Origin: Aquarana catesbeiana
Taxonomy: Eukaryota; Chordata; Amphibia; Anura; Ranidae
NCBI RefSeq assembly: GCF_042186555.1
Contig: NC_133324.1
Coordinates: 72,220,189-72,284,188 of the forward strand
Direction: 5' to 3'
Length of the DNA: 64,000 nt
Under the pieces are notes generated by a model that saw only the letters and a program-made list of their open reading frames with translations, searched no databases and had not been told where the DNA came from. Of the stretch, positions 44,378 through 55,306 are shown piece by piece. The translations under genes were made by a program, and so were the position numbers. How positions within the stretch are numbered: the first letter of the stretch is position 1; each line of letters opens with the position of its first letter.

Positions 44378-44744
44378 CTTCTCAACACAGAGGAACCCTC
44401 ATGATACAATAATGCAGTGTTTCTCAACTCCAGTCCTCACGGTGCCCCGACAGGTCATGTTTTCAAGCTTGCCATTATTGTGCACAGGTGATTTCATCAG
44501 TTTCACTGCCTTAGTAATTACCACATCTGAGGGAAATCCTGAAAACATGACCTGTTGGGGCTGAAGTTGAGAAACTTGAGTGGAATGGTCAGGGGAAAGA
44601 ATGGTCCTTACACTTGTAGTCAATGGGAAGAGTTCCCCCTTACAGATGGCTAAAAAGATCAATGGTGTCCGTGGAACCTAAGAGGCAGAAATTGGTCAAG
44701 GAACCCCTAGCAACCTCTAGAGGAACCCTGATTGTAAAACCCTA
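44378..44744. mobile_element. hAT-like element with a nested hAT MITE
   Basis: CTTCTCAACACAGAGGAACC at the left and GAGGAACCCTGATTGTAAAA at the right match the element at 61135-61359. The flanks CCGTAGAC (44370-44377) and CTGTAGAC (44745-44752) match in 7 of 8. Split by the insertion at 44415-44577. Confidence 0.7.
44415..44577. mobile_element. hAT-like MITE (CAGTGTTTCTCAAC end)
   Basis: CAGTGTTTCTCAACTCCAGT at the left and AAGTTGAGAAACTTG at the right, with inner inverted blocks GACAGGTCATGTTTTC and GAAAACATGACCTGTTG. The 8-bp duplication is no longer clear. Confidence 0.65.
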
Positions 44745-44934
44745 CTGTAGACCTTTCGGAGAGTCCATTCAAAGCTTAAATATTGAACCTGGCATGTGGA
44801 CTGAAATGGGAGCACAACACCGTGATCTGATAAGTCTTCTTCCAACCATTGTGGAAATAACCAGTTTTGGGTGAGGTGTCCTTTTTCGTAATAACTTGCT
44901 TCAAAAAACATGTAAAGCCTATCACTGAAAATCA

Positions 44935-45260
44935 TCTGTCTTTATTGTTACATTCCATACAAAGCTAGATACTTCACGCACATTGAAGTGATTTTTATTC
45001 TTAAATTACTGTTTACATGTAGAGCCCTTCTTGTATCATTATTGTATTTTCGGGGGACAGTCCTGCTATGAAGCTTCTGTCCTTCTGAGTGTTTTAAGTG
45101 AACCTTTTCATGTGTTTTATGTTGTGTTTCTCCTACTTTCTGTAAGTTTAAATTGCCGTGTGTAAAGTGTGGTTTCCTGCTGAGTATTCAGCACCTCTAT
45201 TAATTTAACAGGATATAATGTAAAATGATAATTATAAATAAATGACAATATAAATGTAAT
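44935..45260 (+). other. Candidate distal WDR7 3' UTR end with AATAAA at 45237
   Basis: A repeat-free, T-rich block with 3' UTR-like composition, lying between a hAT remnant and a Harbinger-like element. It ends in overlapping ATAAATAAATG (AATAAA at 45237-45242). If it belongs to WDR7, the 3' UTR would be about 5 kb and would contain a MITE, a Penelope-like fragment, a Tc1 remnant and hAT elements. The link to WDR7 is inference from strand, distance and the lack of another gene. Confidence 0.35.
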
Positions 45261-45492
45261 TAGCAAATTGTTTATATAATGTGTTGACAAAATCTAGTTT
45301 CATGTAAAAGAGATGTGGATCAAATTTACCAATCCCGGGTAAATCTCTTTGGCTTGGGCAAAGCTTATACAGTCTGTGTTCTCTGTTAGAGCTGACCTCA
45401 AGGCACACATTTAAATACACAGACGATATATATACTTACAGGAAGAAATACAATGGTGTCCCCTCTCCATCCCTAGTCTGCGGAGACAGTAA

Positions 45493-46150
45493 GGGCCAGT
45501 TCACACCAGAACATGTTGTAGGGTTGCCACCTTTTCTTCAAGCCAAACACTTTAGTGGCCTGGGACACCTTTGGGTGCCCCAAGGACAGTAGTGGGCATA
45601 GCATGCTGCAGTAAACAGTGGATGTGGCCAAATTGCTGTTGCCGACATCATCGCCCTGCCCCCCCCAGTGAAGCCGAACCTACCCCAACCACCCCACCCC
45701 CCACCCCCCCAGACAGCCACCCGCAGCTTCCAGACAGCAACAGATTTGTGTGTGACTACCTTAGTGAGCCACAGCCCAGTTTCAATAATGTTTCCAGGTT
45801 TCAGTCCGCCTGATACCTGGACACATGATTCAAAACCCGGACTTTCCTAAAGTGTTGTGAGGAAACCCACAATCCATGTGCATTTCCTGCATCACGTTCA
45901 AAATGTACTGCAGTTGTGATCTGAAGTGGATGTCAATATGAAGTTAATGGCACCTCAAACGCAGGTCGCAACAGTACCATGCGATCTGGTTGCAGTTATT
46001 TTTCAAAAGTAGTGCACGCACTACTTTTGATACAGTACTATGTCAGTCCATTCAAAATGAATGGGATTAAATCGCACTGAATTGAACTGCATGTGAATCC
46101 CATGGGAAAGCACAGCATGTTCCTCTGCGATTCCCAGTGTAAACCGACCC
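45493..46150. mobile_element. Harbinger-like MITE with an internal insertion
   Basis: GGGCCAGTTCACACCAGAA at the left and CCCAGTGTAAACCGACCC at the right, flanked by TAA on both sides. A segment of about 340 bp (45525-45866, starting GTAGGGTTGCCACC) looks foreign; it contains a C-rich tract and a TAGGGTTGCCACCTTTTC-type end, possibly another nested element. Confidence 0.6.
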
Positions 46151-46483
46151 TAAAAGAGCAGTGGAAGACTGAGACTGATCAGGTTATCTCTCTCCTCCTA
46201 TCAGCATGTTCCTTATCAACACATTTGCATGCAGCACATCAATTTGGGTTCCAGTCCTGCTACCCCCCCTCCCTCTCAGGCTGAGCTCTGCTGTACAGGG
46301 ACTGAAAGACGCTTGTACTAAGTCAAATTCATGTACTTGCATTTAAAAAACGAAATTTAATGATGTATTAATGAACATAGAACTACATTAATGTATGCAT
46401 TTTATATCTGTCTGAAGTTCAGCTTTAAAAGTATTGCTTATTTTAAGTTATTGCAATTTTAAAATTGTCCCCAGAACAAGAGA

Positions 46484-46702
46484 TAAGGGGAAATCTTCCA
46501 ATGGGGACACCTCTTCTGGGAAGTTCCCCTAACTAACTGGGAGATTTAATCTAACTTCCTCCTGCGCCTCTGGGATGTGACATGAAGAGAAATTTCCCCA
46601 ATTGTACACAGACTGCAAAGTAAAAATTGTCTGGGGCCATAACCGCTCCCTATTCTTCCTAAAACCAAAAATAAAAGTTTTCACTGTACATACACTTTAA
46701 GG
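46484..46702. repeat. Dispersed-repeat fragment ending at TTAA
   Basis: Contains GGGGAAATCTTCCAATGGGG and AAATTTCCCCAATTG, as in 29009-30371 and 15746-15960. Ends TACATACACTTTAA. Confidence 0.5.
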
Positions 46703-46717
46703 CCCAAGGGAGCCTAA

Positions 46718-47122
46718 TGCCCTGTACACATGACTGGTTTTCCAGTCGGAATAAACTCTGAAGGTTTTTCCGACGGAATTCCGCTCAAGCTGTCTTGCAT
46801 ACACACAGTCACACCAAATTCTGACCATCCAGAACGCGGTGACGTACAACACGTAGGACGGGACTAGAAAACGGAAGTTCAATAGCCAGTAGCCAATACT
46901 CGTACTTGCTTCAGAGCATGCATAGTTTTTGGTACGTCGGAACAGCATACAGACGAGCGGTTTTCCCGAACTGGTTCCGTCAGAAAAATTTTAAAAATTT
47001 TGTTCTCTTTCTAGATCAGAATTTTCGATGTAAAAAGTCCGATGGGACATACACACGATCGGAATAGACGATGAAAAGCTCCCGACTTTTCTGTCGGACA
47101 TTCTGCTCGTGTGTACACGGCA
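46718..47122. mobile_element. Harbinger-like MITE, TAA duplication
   Basis: TGCCCTGTACACATGACTGG at the left and CTCGTGTGTACACGGCA at the right, flanked by TAA (46715-46717, 47123-47125). 405 bp. Same family as 5845-7528 without the insertion. Confidence 0.8.
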
Positions 47123-47125
47123 TAA

Positions 47126-47740
47126 GCCAAGAGCGTGCACTGCTGTATTCCAGAGAGAAGATACGTTTTTTCAGGGTACATTTTAGTCACAAATACTATT
47201 TCTAGATATACACTATAACCGCAAATCTTCACTTTAAGTTCAGGTTCACATTAAAGCTAAACTAACAAAATTCCTTTAAATATATTTCCTTTAGCCATCA
47301 AAATTTAAAAAAAAATAAAAATCTATTGTGTGTGCACAATATGCCTTTGTAAGCCCAGATATTATGCTATAAAAGTTGCAATGACATCATCATACATAGC
47401 CTGCCTAGAGGGTAAAACTATGTAAGGGGCCCAGCAGGTCCATGCTCTACAGGCTGCCTGCAGAAATCTACAGGAGGGGGCGGAGACCAGACCAGTCACC
47501 CTGCACAAGGAGAGAGAGCAGCAGTGAGCGGTCTTTATTACAGGAAGTTCCTGCAAAATTCCACACTGGATACACACAGCACACCAAGATTCCAGTAAAA
47601 TGCACACGGTTCCTGTATTTAGAATATTTGTTTTTCCTGGATTTTTGGCTTCAAGGTAAACGCTGCAATAATTAAAGTGTGCTCACTGAAAATGTTTTCC
47701 CTTTAAAGGAATACAAAGTAGTGATGATATTCTTCTATAG
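47126..47740. other. Unassigned sequence
   Basis: 47230-47710 probably includes an old TTAA-type element (a CCTTTAAAGG site at 47700). No gene. Confidence 0.3.
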
Positions 47741-47891
47741 CAGGGATATGCAATTAGCGGACCTCCAGCTGTTGCAAAACTACAAGTCCCATCATGCCTC
47801 TGGGTGTCATGCTTGTGGCTGTCAGTCTTGCTACGCCTCATGGGATTTGTAGTTCTGCAACAGCTGAAGGTCCGCTAATTGCATATCCCTG
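47741..47891. mobile_element. hAT MITE, 151 bp (copy B)
   Basis: CAGGGATATGCAATTAGCGG at the left and GCTAATTGCATATCCCTG at the right, flanked by TTCTATAG (47733-47740) and TTCTATCG (47892-47899). Nearly the same sequence as 19576-19726, which suggests recent activity of this subfamily. Confidence 0.92.
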
Positions 47892-47899
47892 TTCTATCG

Positions 47900-48434
47900 C
47901 TTTATTTGTACTATCTCTGTGAAAGTCTCTATACGGTGACCTGGTCTGTCCTTTCCTTGCCCCATGCTTGTACCATCCGACTGATGTCTGGTCCCAGGGA
48001 AGCTGCTTGTCACATGTAAGCTCACTTTATTATTTTCACAATGCTTGTTCTACGTGAGCCATCATAATTTCAGATATTTTGATGATATTACACGTCATTT
48101 GTGAACTTTGTTTATTTCTCCAATGAAGATGGAATATTTTGGCGCAGTGATCGCCCACTCCTTTGTGACGATGCAATCTCCAAGCCCTGGGTATCCTTGC
48201 TTCACTACTTACTGATATGGAACAAGTATGTAGCCAGTGAAGTTTACACGTGAAGTCATTCATGAAATACTGAAGCAAAAAAAAAAAAAATATGTTTATA
48301 TAAAGAGCTTCCATTGTGCTAAAGTCCAGATTATACTTGGTCAACATTATGCATCTCTCTTGTCTACAATATCATATTGTAGACATTGTTGTTTTTCTAG
48401 TGCTGGGCTAAAACTAGCTAAACCTGGATGGTTC
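47900..48434. other. Unassigned sequence
   Basis: No gene or bounded element. Confidence 0.3.
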
Positions 48435-48648
48435 AAAAAAAATGGGAAAAGGAACGGGAAAGGGACAAGTGGTTGAATGGAGGACCAAACCATGGTATTC
48501 ATATGCCAAATAAACTTTATTAGTACAAAAAATATAAAGATGCTTTATATTTTTTGTACTAATAAAGTTTATTTGGCATATGAATACCATGGTTTGGTCC
48601 TCCATTCAACCACTTGTCCCTTTCCTGTTCCTTTTCCCAATTTTTTTT
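48435..48648. repeat. Near-perfect palindrome, about 105-bp arms, 3-nt loop
   Basis: The left arm 48435-48539 and right arm 48543-48648 are reverse complements, with only one substitution (GGGAACGGG-side against CCTGTTCC) and one extra base visible. The loop is ATG. It contains AAACTTTATTAGTAC / GTACTAATAAAGTTT. No target duplication is obvious. The transcript of either strand would form a long hairpin. Confidence 0.92.
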
Positions 48649-49263
48649 AACTAATTACCTAAGTTGTGGAGGTACCCCGTCTATGCTAGACAAATTGGTT
48701 TCTTTTTTGCCCCCCCAAAAATTAATTAACAGTAGTCTGAGATCCATCTTTTAAAATTGTTTTCAAACCTAGATGGTTTTTTAACCCCTCCTCCTCTCCA
48801 CTCATGCTGTATTCCTTTTCCTACCCTCTTCTTCCCATCTCTAATTGCATGTTGTATATACAGGTTTACTGTATTTAAAGTGTTTGTTACCCAACATTTA
48901 TTTTCCTGACATGTGCCTGCTGTACCATGTACTTGCATGAAAATGATCCTGTTCTCTTTGTATTGCTTCCCTTGTGTGAAATCCCTGGTGTTCCTGTCAG
49001 TCCCTCTGCTTTCCTATTAAAAACTGACCACACTAGGCAGGCGAGGACACCCTTGTTCAGTTCTCCAGCTATGCTGGGAGCTCAGCCTGCTCTCCAATGA
49101 TCATACTTGTCCTGAAAGTCCGCCCCCCCGCCAATCCCCCCACAGGCTTTCACTGGGAAGATCAATGTGCTGCTGCTTTTCCCCCCAGCTCTGATACACC
49201 TGCGAACAGAAGGAACAGAGGGAATGTGATCACTTATAAAAAAAGGTATTTATGGTGTTTTGT
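48649..49263. other. Mostly unassigned; possible TTAA element from 48875
   Basis: TTAAAGTGTTTGTTACCC at 48875 looks like a TTAA-type left end. Its right end is not convincing. No gene. Confidence 0.3.
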
Positions 49264-49724
49264 TTAAAGCGGTTGTATACCCGCTGTCTTTTTTTTTTTT
49301 TTTTTCTACACCTGCAAGGGAAAAGGCATAATGAGCTAGTATGCACCCCATACTAGCTCATTATGAGATACTTACCTTAGAACAAGGCGCCGGCATCTCA
49401 CCTGGTCCACGCCGAGGGAGCTGACATCTCCCCTCGGCGTGTCTTCCGGGTATCGCGGCTCGGGGCGCTGTGAGTGGCCGGAGCCGCGATGTCATCACTC
49501 CCGCACATGCGCGCGGGAGACTTCTGCCCGGCAAGCTCCTGAGTTTGCCGGTGTCTTGCCGAGAATCCCCTGTGCGCATGCGCCGCTGCAGTCAGCGGTT
49601 CATTGCGAGGGGAATATCTCCTAAACCTTACAGGTTTAGGAGATTTTTTTTAACCTACAGGTAAGCCTTATTATAGGCTTACCTGTAGGTAAAAGTTAAA
49701 AATAAAGGTATACAACCGCTTTAA
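49264..49724. mobile_element. TTAA element with GCGGTTGTATAC ends
   Basis: TTAAAGCGGTTGTATACCC at the left and GTATACAACCGCTTTAA at the right, TTAA both sides, 461 bp. It has internal hairpins (ACTAGCTCATTATG pair; CTCCTAAACC/GGTTTAGGAG; CCTACAGGTAAGCC/GGCTTACCTGTAGG). Its right TTAA is the left TTAA of the next element. Confidence 0.85.
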
Positions 49725-50400
49725 CCACTTCAGCTCTGGAAGGTTACCCCCCCCTTCCTGACCAGGCCATTTTTTGCGTTATACAACACTGTGTTACTTT
49801 ATCTGACAATTGCGCGGTCGTGTGGCACTGTACCCAAATTACATTTTTGTCCTTTTTTTTTTTTTTTTTTTTTCCCACAAATAGTTTTCTTTTGGTGGTC
49901 ACCTCTGTGGTTTTTATTTTTTGCTCTATAAACAATAAAAAGACGGTAGACAAATCTGACACCTGACACTTTTTGGGGACGAGGGAACCTAATTCAGTGA
50001 TCAGTGCTAAAAAAAAAATATGCACTTTCACTGTACTAATGACACTGGCTGGGAAAAGGGTTAACATCAGGGGCGATCAAAGGGTTAAATGTGTGTCTAA
50101 GTTGTGCTTACTCACTGTGGGGGAGCTGCTTTGACTAGGGGAAGGCAAAGATCCATGTTCCTGCTTAGCAGAAACACAGGATCGGTACCTTCCCCTCTAA
50201 CAGAACAGTGGTCTGCCTTGTTTACATAGGCAGATTGTCGTTCTGCTTCTGTACTGTCTAATCAGTGGGCATCGAGTCCGCAGTACCCGCTGCTGGGCTT
50301 CCGCTGAGATTATACATGCCGGTGGCGAGCGGCGCTGACGCGGCATGCGGCTCAGTATGAAAGGGCTATTAATGTACATGGGGCGGTCATTAAGCAGTTA
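49721..50400. mobile_element. TTAA element with CCACTT termini (copy 7)
   Basis: TTAACCACTTCAGCTCTGG at the left. The right end is decayed (TTAAGCAGTTACC). Shared blocks with 29241-30218: TGACAATTGCGCGGTCGTG and GACACTGGCTGGGAA. Shorter because of internal deletions. Confidence 0.65.
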
Positions 50401-50562
50401 CCGTAATCTATACGCATATGTTTTGCCTTTCATTTAAATTTCAAACTGAATGGGTTGTTTTACAAGGGGATCATTTACAACCACTTTAAGGTACTTACAG
50501 TAGGCTCTGTATCAATTGATTGGCTGAGATGCATTGGCCAATCACTTTTGTTTCCATCCTTA

Positions 50563-50826
50563 GGATCGGTTCACACTAAGCAGACTCCGAAGTCGCGCTA
50601 TTTTCAGTGCAACTTTAGAGTCAGTCTTTGAAAAGACTTTTACGCGCTCTGGCATTGAAGTTGTGTCAAAGTCAGTTCAAAGTAGTGCAGGAACCTTTTG
50701 TGAAGTCGGAGCGACTTCAGAAGTGCTAAGTAAGACACCTCCCATTGACTAACATGGGATTTGACATGTCAGGTAACTTGCGGTCTCACAAGTCAGATCC
50801 CAAGTCATGTCAGTGTGAACTGAGCC
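50563..50826. mobile_element. Harbinger-like MITE, TTA duplication
   Basis: GGATCGGTTCACACTAAGC at the left and CAGTGTGAACTGAGCC at the right, flanked by TTA on both sides. 264 bp. Same family as 21425-21696. Confidence 0.75.
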
Positions 50827-51229
50827 TTAACCAATCTGCAGAGCTTGAGCACTTCCATCGGTACAAAAGTGCATGTTTGCACTTAAATTGGTTGTAAGGA
50901 GGATGGTTTAACTGTTTGTAGGGTATGCATGGGGCCAGCAATAATCCATTATCCTGAAGGCAGCTTTACAGTATTAATAAAGGTGGAAGTGAACTGTGTA
51001 AAAAAAAAAAAAAAAAAAAAAAGGCAGAGGGGAATCAACTAGTGATCAGTATTATGTGTGGTCTCCTTGCAGACCTCCCAAGTTTTGACTTACCACGTTC
51101 TACCACGTTCTTACCTTGTTCTGCACTGTCTCTCTATAAATTGGCAACTATCTTGGAAGAGGCTCTGCGCCAAGCACACCCAGTTGTGCAACAATTGTCA
51201 CACTGATTCTCCTCCCAGCAAATCAAGAA

Positions 51230-51656
51230 GTGGCTCTTGAGACCCGTTTCCCGATTGGCCGAAAGGAGAAGCAATCCAATTGGCCTAGGAAGAGACGCAC
51301 GACTGCCAAGGACCGAGCAACCGACCCACTAGCCACCAAGTCCAATCCTCCGGCCCCTCCATGCTCATGCTGAGTGCTGCTGTAGCTGCAGAAGAGTGGA
51401 GCACACACCTATAGAGGATCGATCGCCCCTCTGACACCGTGCACGCCTTTTCTACATTGTTCACCCCCCCGCCGCCGCCCTTATCAAGCTGGCATCCCTG
51501 GGCACAGAGTCCCCTATTATCTCCGGCTGGTCCATCCAGCACAGCACAGGGTAAGGGAGCCGGGGACTGGCGAGTGGTGGTGGGCTGAAGCGAGGGGGGG
51601 GGGTCACGTCCGTCTGACACCCCCCCCTCGGCCGATGGAGCACCAGCCGCCACTGA
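51230..51656 (-). mobile_element. hAT-like MITE fragment with CAGTGGCGGCTGGTGCTC end
   Basis: The - strand end CAGTGGCGGCTGGTGCTCCA is a hAT-type terminus. The interior has GATTGGCCGAAAGGAG and CCAATTGGCC. The other terminus is not clear, and a duplication cannot be shown. Confidence 0.5.
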
Positions 51657-52658
51657 CTGCAACAAACTAATATTCCAACATAAGATAACACATAATCTAT
51701 ATAATGAAAAAAAAATATTAATGATAGAACTATGTTCCTCTAAGAGTCATTTTATTATAATAAAAATATACCCAGGTGTTCATACACCCCATGTATAACT
51801 GGGTGTATCTTTATTATTTTATGTAATTAAACTACTGTTAGCCTGACATGGTCCTGTTATAAAAAAATGTTTTTTATATTTTTTATTGACAGAGTAGTCC
51901 ATTGCATTCTTTAAGCAGTTTCTCCCCTTTTTTTTTTGGTTGTAAAATGCAGACTCGGGACAATTTTAGTGGGGTTTGTAGTTTTCTGGTCAAACTGCAG
52001 ATATACAGTTATGAGTCTGTAAGCACAGGATTGCTTTAGGCACCCTCGTCAAGAGGTTTGCTGCTTATTTTCAGAGGAAATGGCAGACAAATAACACCAT
52101 TTTCAGGGTACTGCTTATTACTTCAACATATTCCCAATAACATAGAAAATCTTCACGTTTTGCATTTAGCTGTAGCGTTAGGACGTTTGGATCAAGGAGG
52201 ACAAAAGACAAAGGTCTAAAAATATGCTTAAAATAAGCAAATTTTAAGTAACCCCTACAAAAAAAAAAATCAATCAAACCATATAAATGCCTAGAATGAT
52301 AATGCAGTAGTCTACTGCATTTTGCAAGCATTTTATTGTACATTTTGGTACAGACTGTTACAGCACATTTTATTAAGACCAGGAATACAAAAGAATAGCA
52401 ATTTTCTAAAAAAAAAAATAAACGAAACTACCCTTAAATAGTGTCTTCTTTTGTTATAAAATGCAGTTGAGGCAATTTTGGATATTGGCAATAATTTCCT
52501 ACAATACACACCGCAGAAGAGCCGCTACATACAGGGTACCCAGGCTGTGAATTTTGGGAACATTTTCTTTGTAAACTTCCAAAATCTCAATGTATTTGTT
52601 TTCCCGTTTTGCTTTAAAGTGAGACATGACAATGGTGTACGTCAGTTACCATACAATA
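51657..52658. other. Unassigned sequence
   Basis: 51740-51830 has an imperfect AT-rich inverted repeat (ATATACCCAG / CTGGGTGTAT). No gene recognised. Confidence 0.3.
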
Positions 52659-52666
52659 ATAATAAC

Positions 52667-52967
52667 CAGGGCTTTTTTTCTCAAACAATAGGTGCTGGAA
52701 CTCAACCACGACCCCCCAAAACTCCTCCCTCCACACACACCCTCCAAATCACATCAAATAGTGGGTGTGGTCATATTTCACAAACAGTAGAAGGGTCTTA
52801 AAGGGGCATTACATATCAGGATTGCATTACCTAGAGTGCAGAGCTGTCACTTGTAAACACAGAAAGCAGACTTCTGTGTTTACAAGTGATTGTGGTGAGC
52901 ACCAAGGGGTCTGAGCCAGAGGTGATGGAACTGAGTTCCACCAAGTTCCCCCTGAAAAAAAGCCCTA
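52667..52967. mobile_element. hAT MITE, perfect duplication ATAATAAC
   Basis: CAGGGCTTTTTTTCTCAAAC at the left and CCTGAAAAAAAGCCCTA at the right (last base changed), flanked by identical ATAATAAC (52659-52666, 52968-52975). Same terminal family as 4657-5229. An internal TCTGTGTTTACAAGTG hairpin is present. Confidence 0.88.
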
Positions 52968-53059
52968 ATAATAACAAAATAAAAGGTTTTGGCTAATTTT
53001 ACATTGTTTCAGGACATCATGAAAATAATCTGCACGTAAACATTATTTATTCACGTTCG

Positions 53060-53365
53060 TACCCTGAAATTGGGTGATAGTTCATAAGTGCAGTAACCCA
53101 TCTCATCCAGTCAGAAATAGTTTTGTTAATGTCAGAACTATAGCTCTGCAATTGGCAAAGCTCCCTAAAAGAACCCCAGCTCTGACTCAGAAGAGGGCTT
53201 GTTAGACCTGCAGAGAGACCACTGCTTCCACACAAGGAGCAAGGGTCAACTCAGGCTGTGGCTGCTTTCCAAAGTAAACTGCAAGACAATGAACACCTTG
53301 TGTTTTTATGCATATGGATTGTATTTAGCTGAATTAAACTGAAAGTTCAGTTGGGATTTAAGACT
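53060..53365. repeat. Dispersed repeat, copy 1 of a local pair
   Basis: GACCTGCAGAGAGACCACTG, AAGGGTCAACTC, TGTATTTAGCTG and TGAAAGTTCAGTTGGG recur at 55585-55898. Class unknown. It may be a TTAA-type element that has lost its ends. Confidence 0.55.
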
Positions 53366-54359
53366 TGTGTCATTTTTCTGCTGGAGCACCCCCTACATGT
53401 GAAACCTGCAATTTCCCCCCACCTTTTCCAGTACATATACTGACACTCATTCCTCTGAATAAATAACTGACGTTCACCTGTACAGTCACAGTGATAACAG
53501 ACATATTCCTGTGAAGAAGGAAAATAAAGATAAGAGAAGTAGGTGTTGTACTTGGTTCTGATCTTGAACGTTCTGGTGAAGATTGGAGATACCGGGGCAA
53601 ATCCTGCGGAGAAACCTACCCTCCCTCCACTATTAATGTGTCATTTAAATTCCAGATTCACCTTATCCTTGTAAATATACAGTACGTGTACTCTTACAAT
53701 GCCAGTTGTGTTTTTTTTTGTAATTTCCTATTATGTAAGACTCTAAAGCTGCCTTTTTCTGGGTTTAGCACCGTGTTTGGTTGTGTGAATGTAGATACTT
53801 GTGGCTTTCCCTTGGGCAGTTTGTGTAATTAATATCAAGATACAGCAACTAGTAAGAACAGCCAGTGTGTGTCATTGTGTAATGTAAATGATTCAATTAT
53901 CACCTGTGGAAAACTAAAATATAGATCTGTAAAATGCTTGTGTACATATCTGTGTGTAAAAATAAACACAATTAGAGAAAATGTTCCTAATTATTATGTG
54001 GGCAAATGCCCCCTGGGTCACTCCTAAAATCCAGAGCACAGGGACTTTGGACTTGTGTTGATGACATCAGTTTGAGAAGCTTCTGAGATCCCTCAGAATT
54101 CATTGATGGGTGCACTTGACCTGCAGTCTCCCTGCTTTGAGCAGGTTTTGCATCCCCATTGACTTGTAGACCTGGTTACATAGCCAGATGGAAAAAAGGA
54201 AACGTTGCACCCAAAAACAAAAATAAATCCATTAAAAAGAAAAAAATTTACAGCTATAAACACACTACTGATGCAGAGAAGGCAAAACAACAAAAAGAAA
54301 ACTTCTTCTCGATCCCTAAAGTCAGTCAGATACTGCCTGGATCACCAAACTATAATTAT
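53366..54359. other. Unassigned sequence
   Basis: No gene or bounded element. 53600-53990 is AT-rich and free of obvious repeats. Confidence 0.3.
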
Positions 54360-54775
54360 TTTCATCTTCCTCCTCCTTCATCTTCTTCTTCCTCATATTT
54401 TTTCCCCCTCCTCTTCTTCGTGTGCCTCTTCTTCCTCCTCCTTCCTCTTCTTCCTCCTCTTCTTCTTCTTCCTCCCCCTTCCTCCTTTTATCCTTCCTCT
54501 TCTTTTTCTTCTTCCTTCCTCCTTTTTCTTCCTTCCTCCTGCTCTTCTTCCTATACCTTCCTCCTTTTCTTCTTTCTCCTCTCCCTCTTCTTCCTCCTCC
54601 TAATTCCTTTTGTTCCTTATCCTCTTTTTCCTCCTCCTTCCTTTTCTTCTTCCTCCTCCTCTTCCTTCTCCTTTCCCTCTTCTTCTTCCTCCTCTTTCTT
54701 CTTCTTCCTCTTTTTCTTCTCCCCCCCCACTCCTCCTTTTACCTCCTTTCTGCTTCATCTCCCATCCACCCTTTT
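54360..54775. repeat. Long polypyrimidine tract (CTT/CCT)n
   Basis: About 410 bp that are almost entirely C and T on the + strand, made of CTTCTTCCTCC-type units with few purine interruptions. The long Ser/Leu/Phe/Pro-rich open frames here (up to 206 codons) are translations of this tract and are not genes. Confidence 0.95.
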
Positions 54776-55107
54776 GTGAAGCGTTCTAAAGCGTTGGCTA
54801 GCACCAACTCCAGTGGAAGTCTATTCCACATTTGGCCAAGACCATACAGCGGTTTCCACAACTCTTTCTACAAAGAAGAGTTTTTGTGTGCGGACACTAA
54901 ACCACCTTTCCAGTTTTATTTTCCTTTTCCGTAATCCACTGGAGGCCAGTGCCATGTAGTTGCACATTTCTCCTGCATTAGGATAAAGCTAATGAACCAT
55001 CATGGCACTGATACCTCTGTAGCTTTTCCCATAGTTACATTTACTGTAAATAGAGACAAAGAAGTCTACGTATATTGTATGAGCCTGTCTGAGCATTAGT
55101 CTGACAA

Positions 55108-55221
55108 TTTTTTTTGTAGAATTTTGAGGAAAATAATGAATTGAATCCATTTTGGAATAAGGCTGTAACATAACAAAATGTGGAAAAAGTGAAGCGCTGT
55201 GAATACTTTCCAGATGCACTG
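55108..55221. mobile_element. Tc1-like right-end fragment
   Basis: AACATAACAAAATGTGG and GTGAATACTTTCCAGATGCA followed by CTG|TA match the right end of the remnant at 56322-57045. Confidence 0.6.
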
Positions 55222-55306
55222 TATTGTATGACCCTGTCTGACTATTAGACCTAGTATAATCAGCTTCCCACTGGTGACGGAAGAAAATATTTATTTTTAA
55301 GATATA

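Noticed and set aside
54159..54934. Long open frames of 206, 170 and 132 codons rich in Ser, Leu, Phe and Pro
   Set aside because: They are translations of the polypyrimidine tract in all three frames; an uninterrupted frame is expected there because stop codons need purines.
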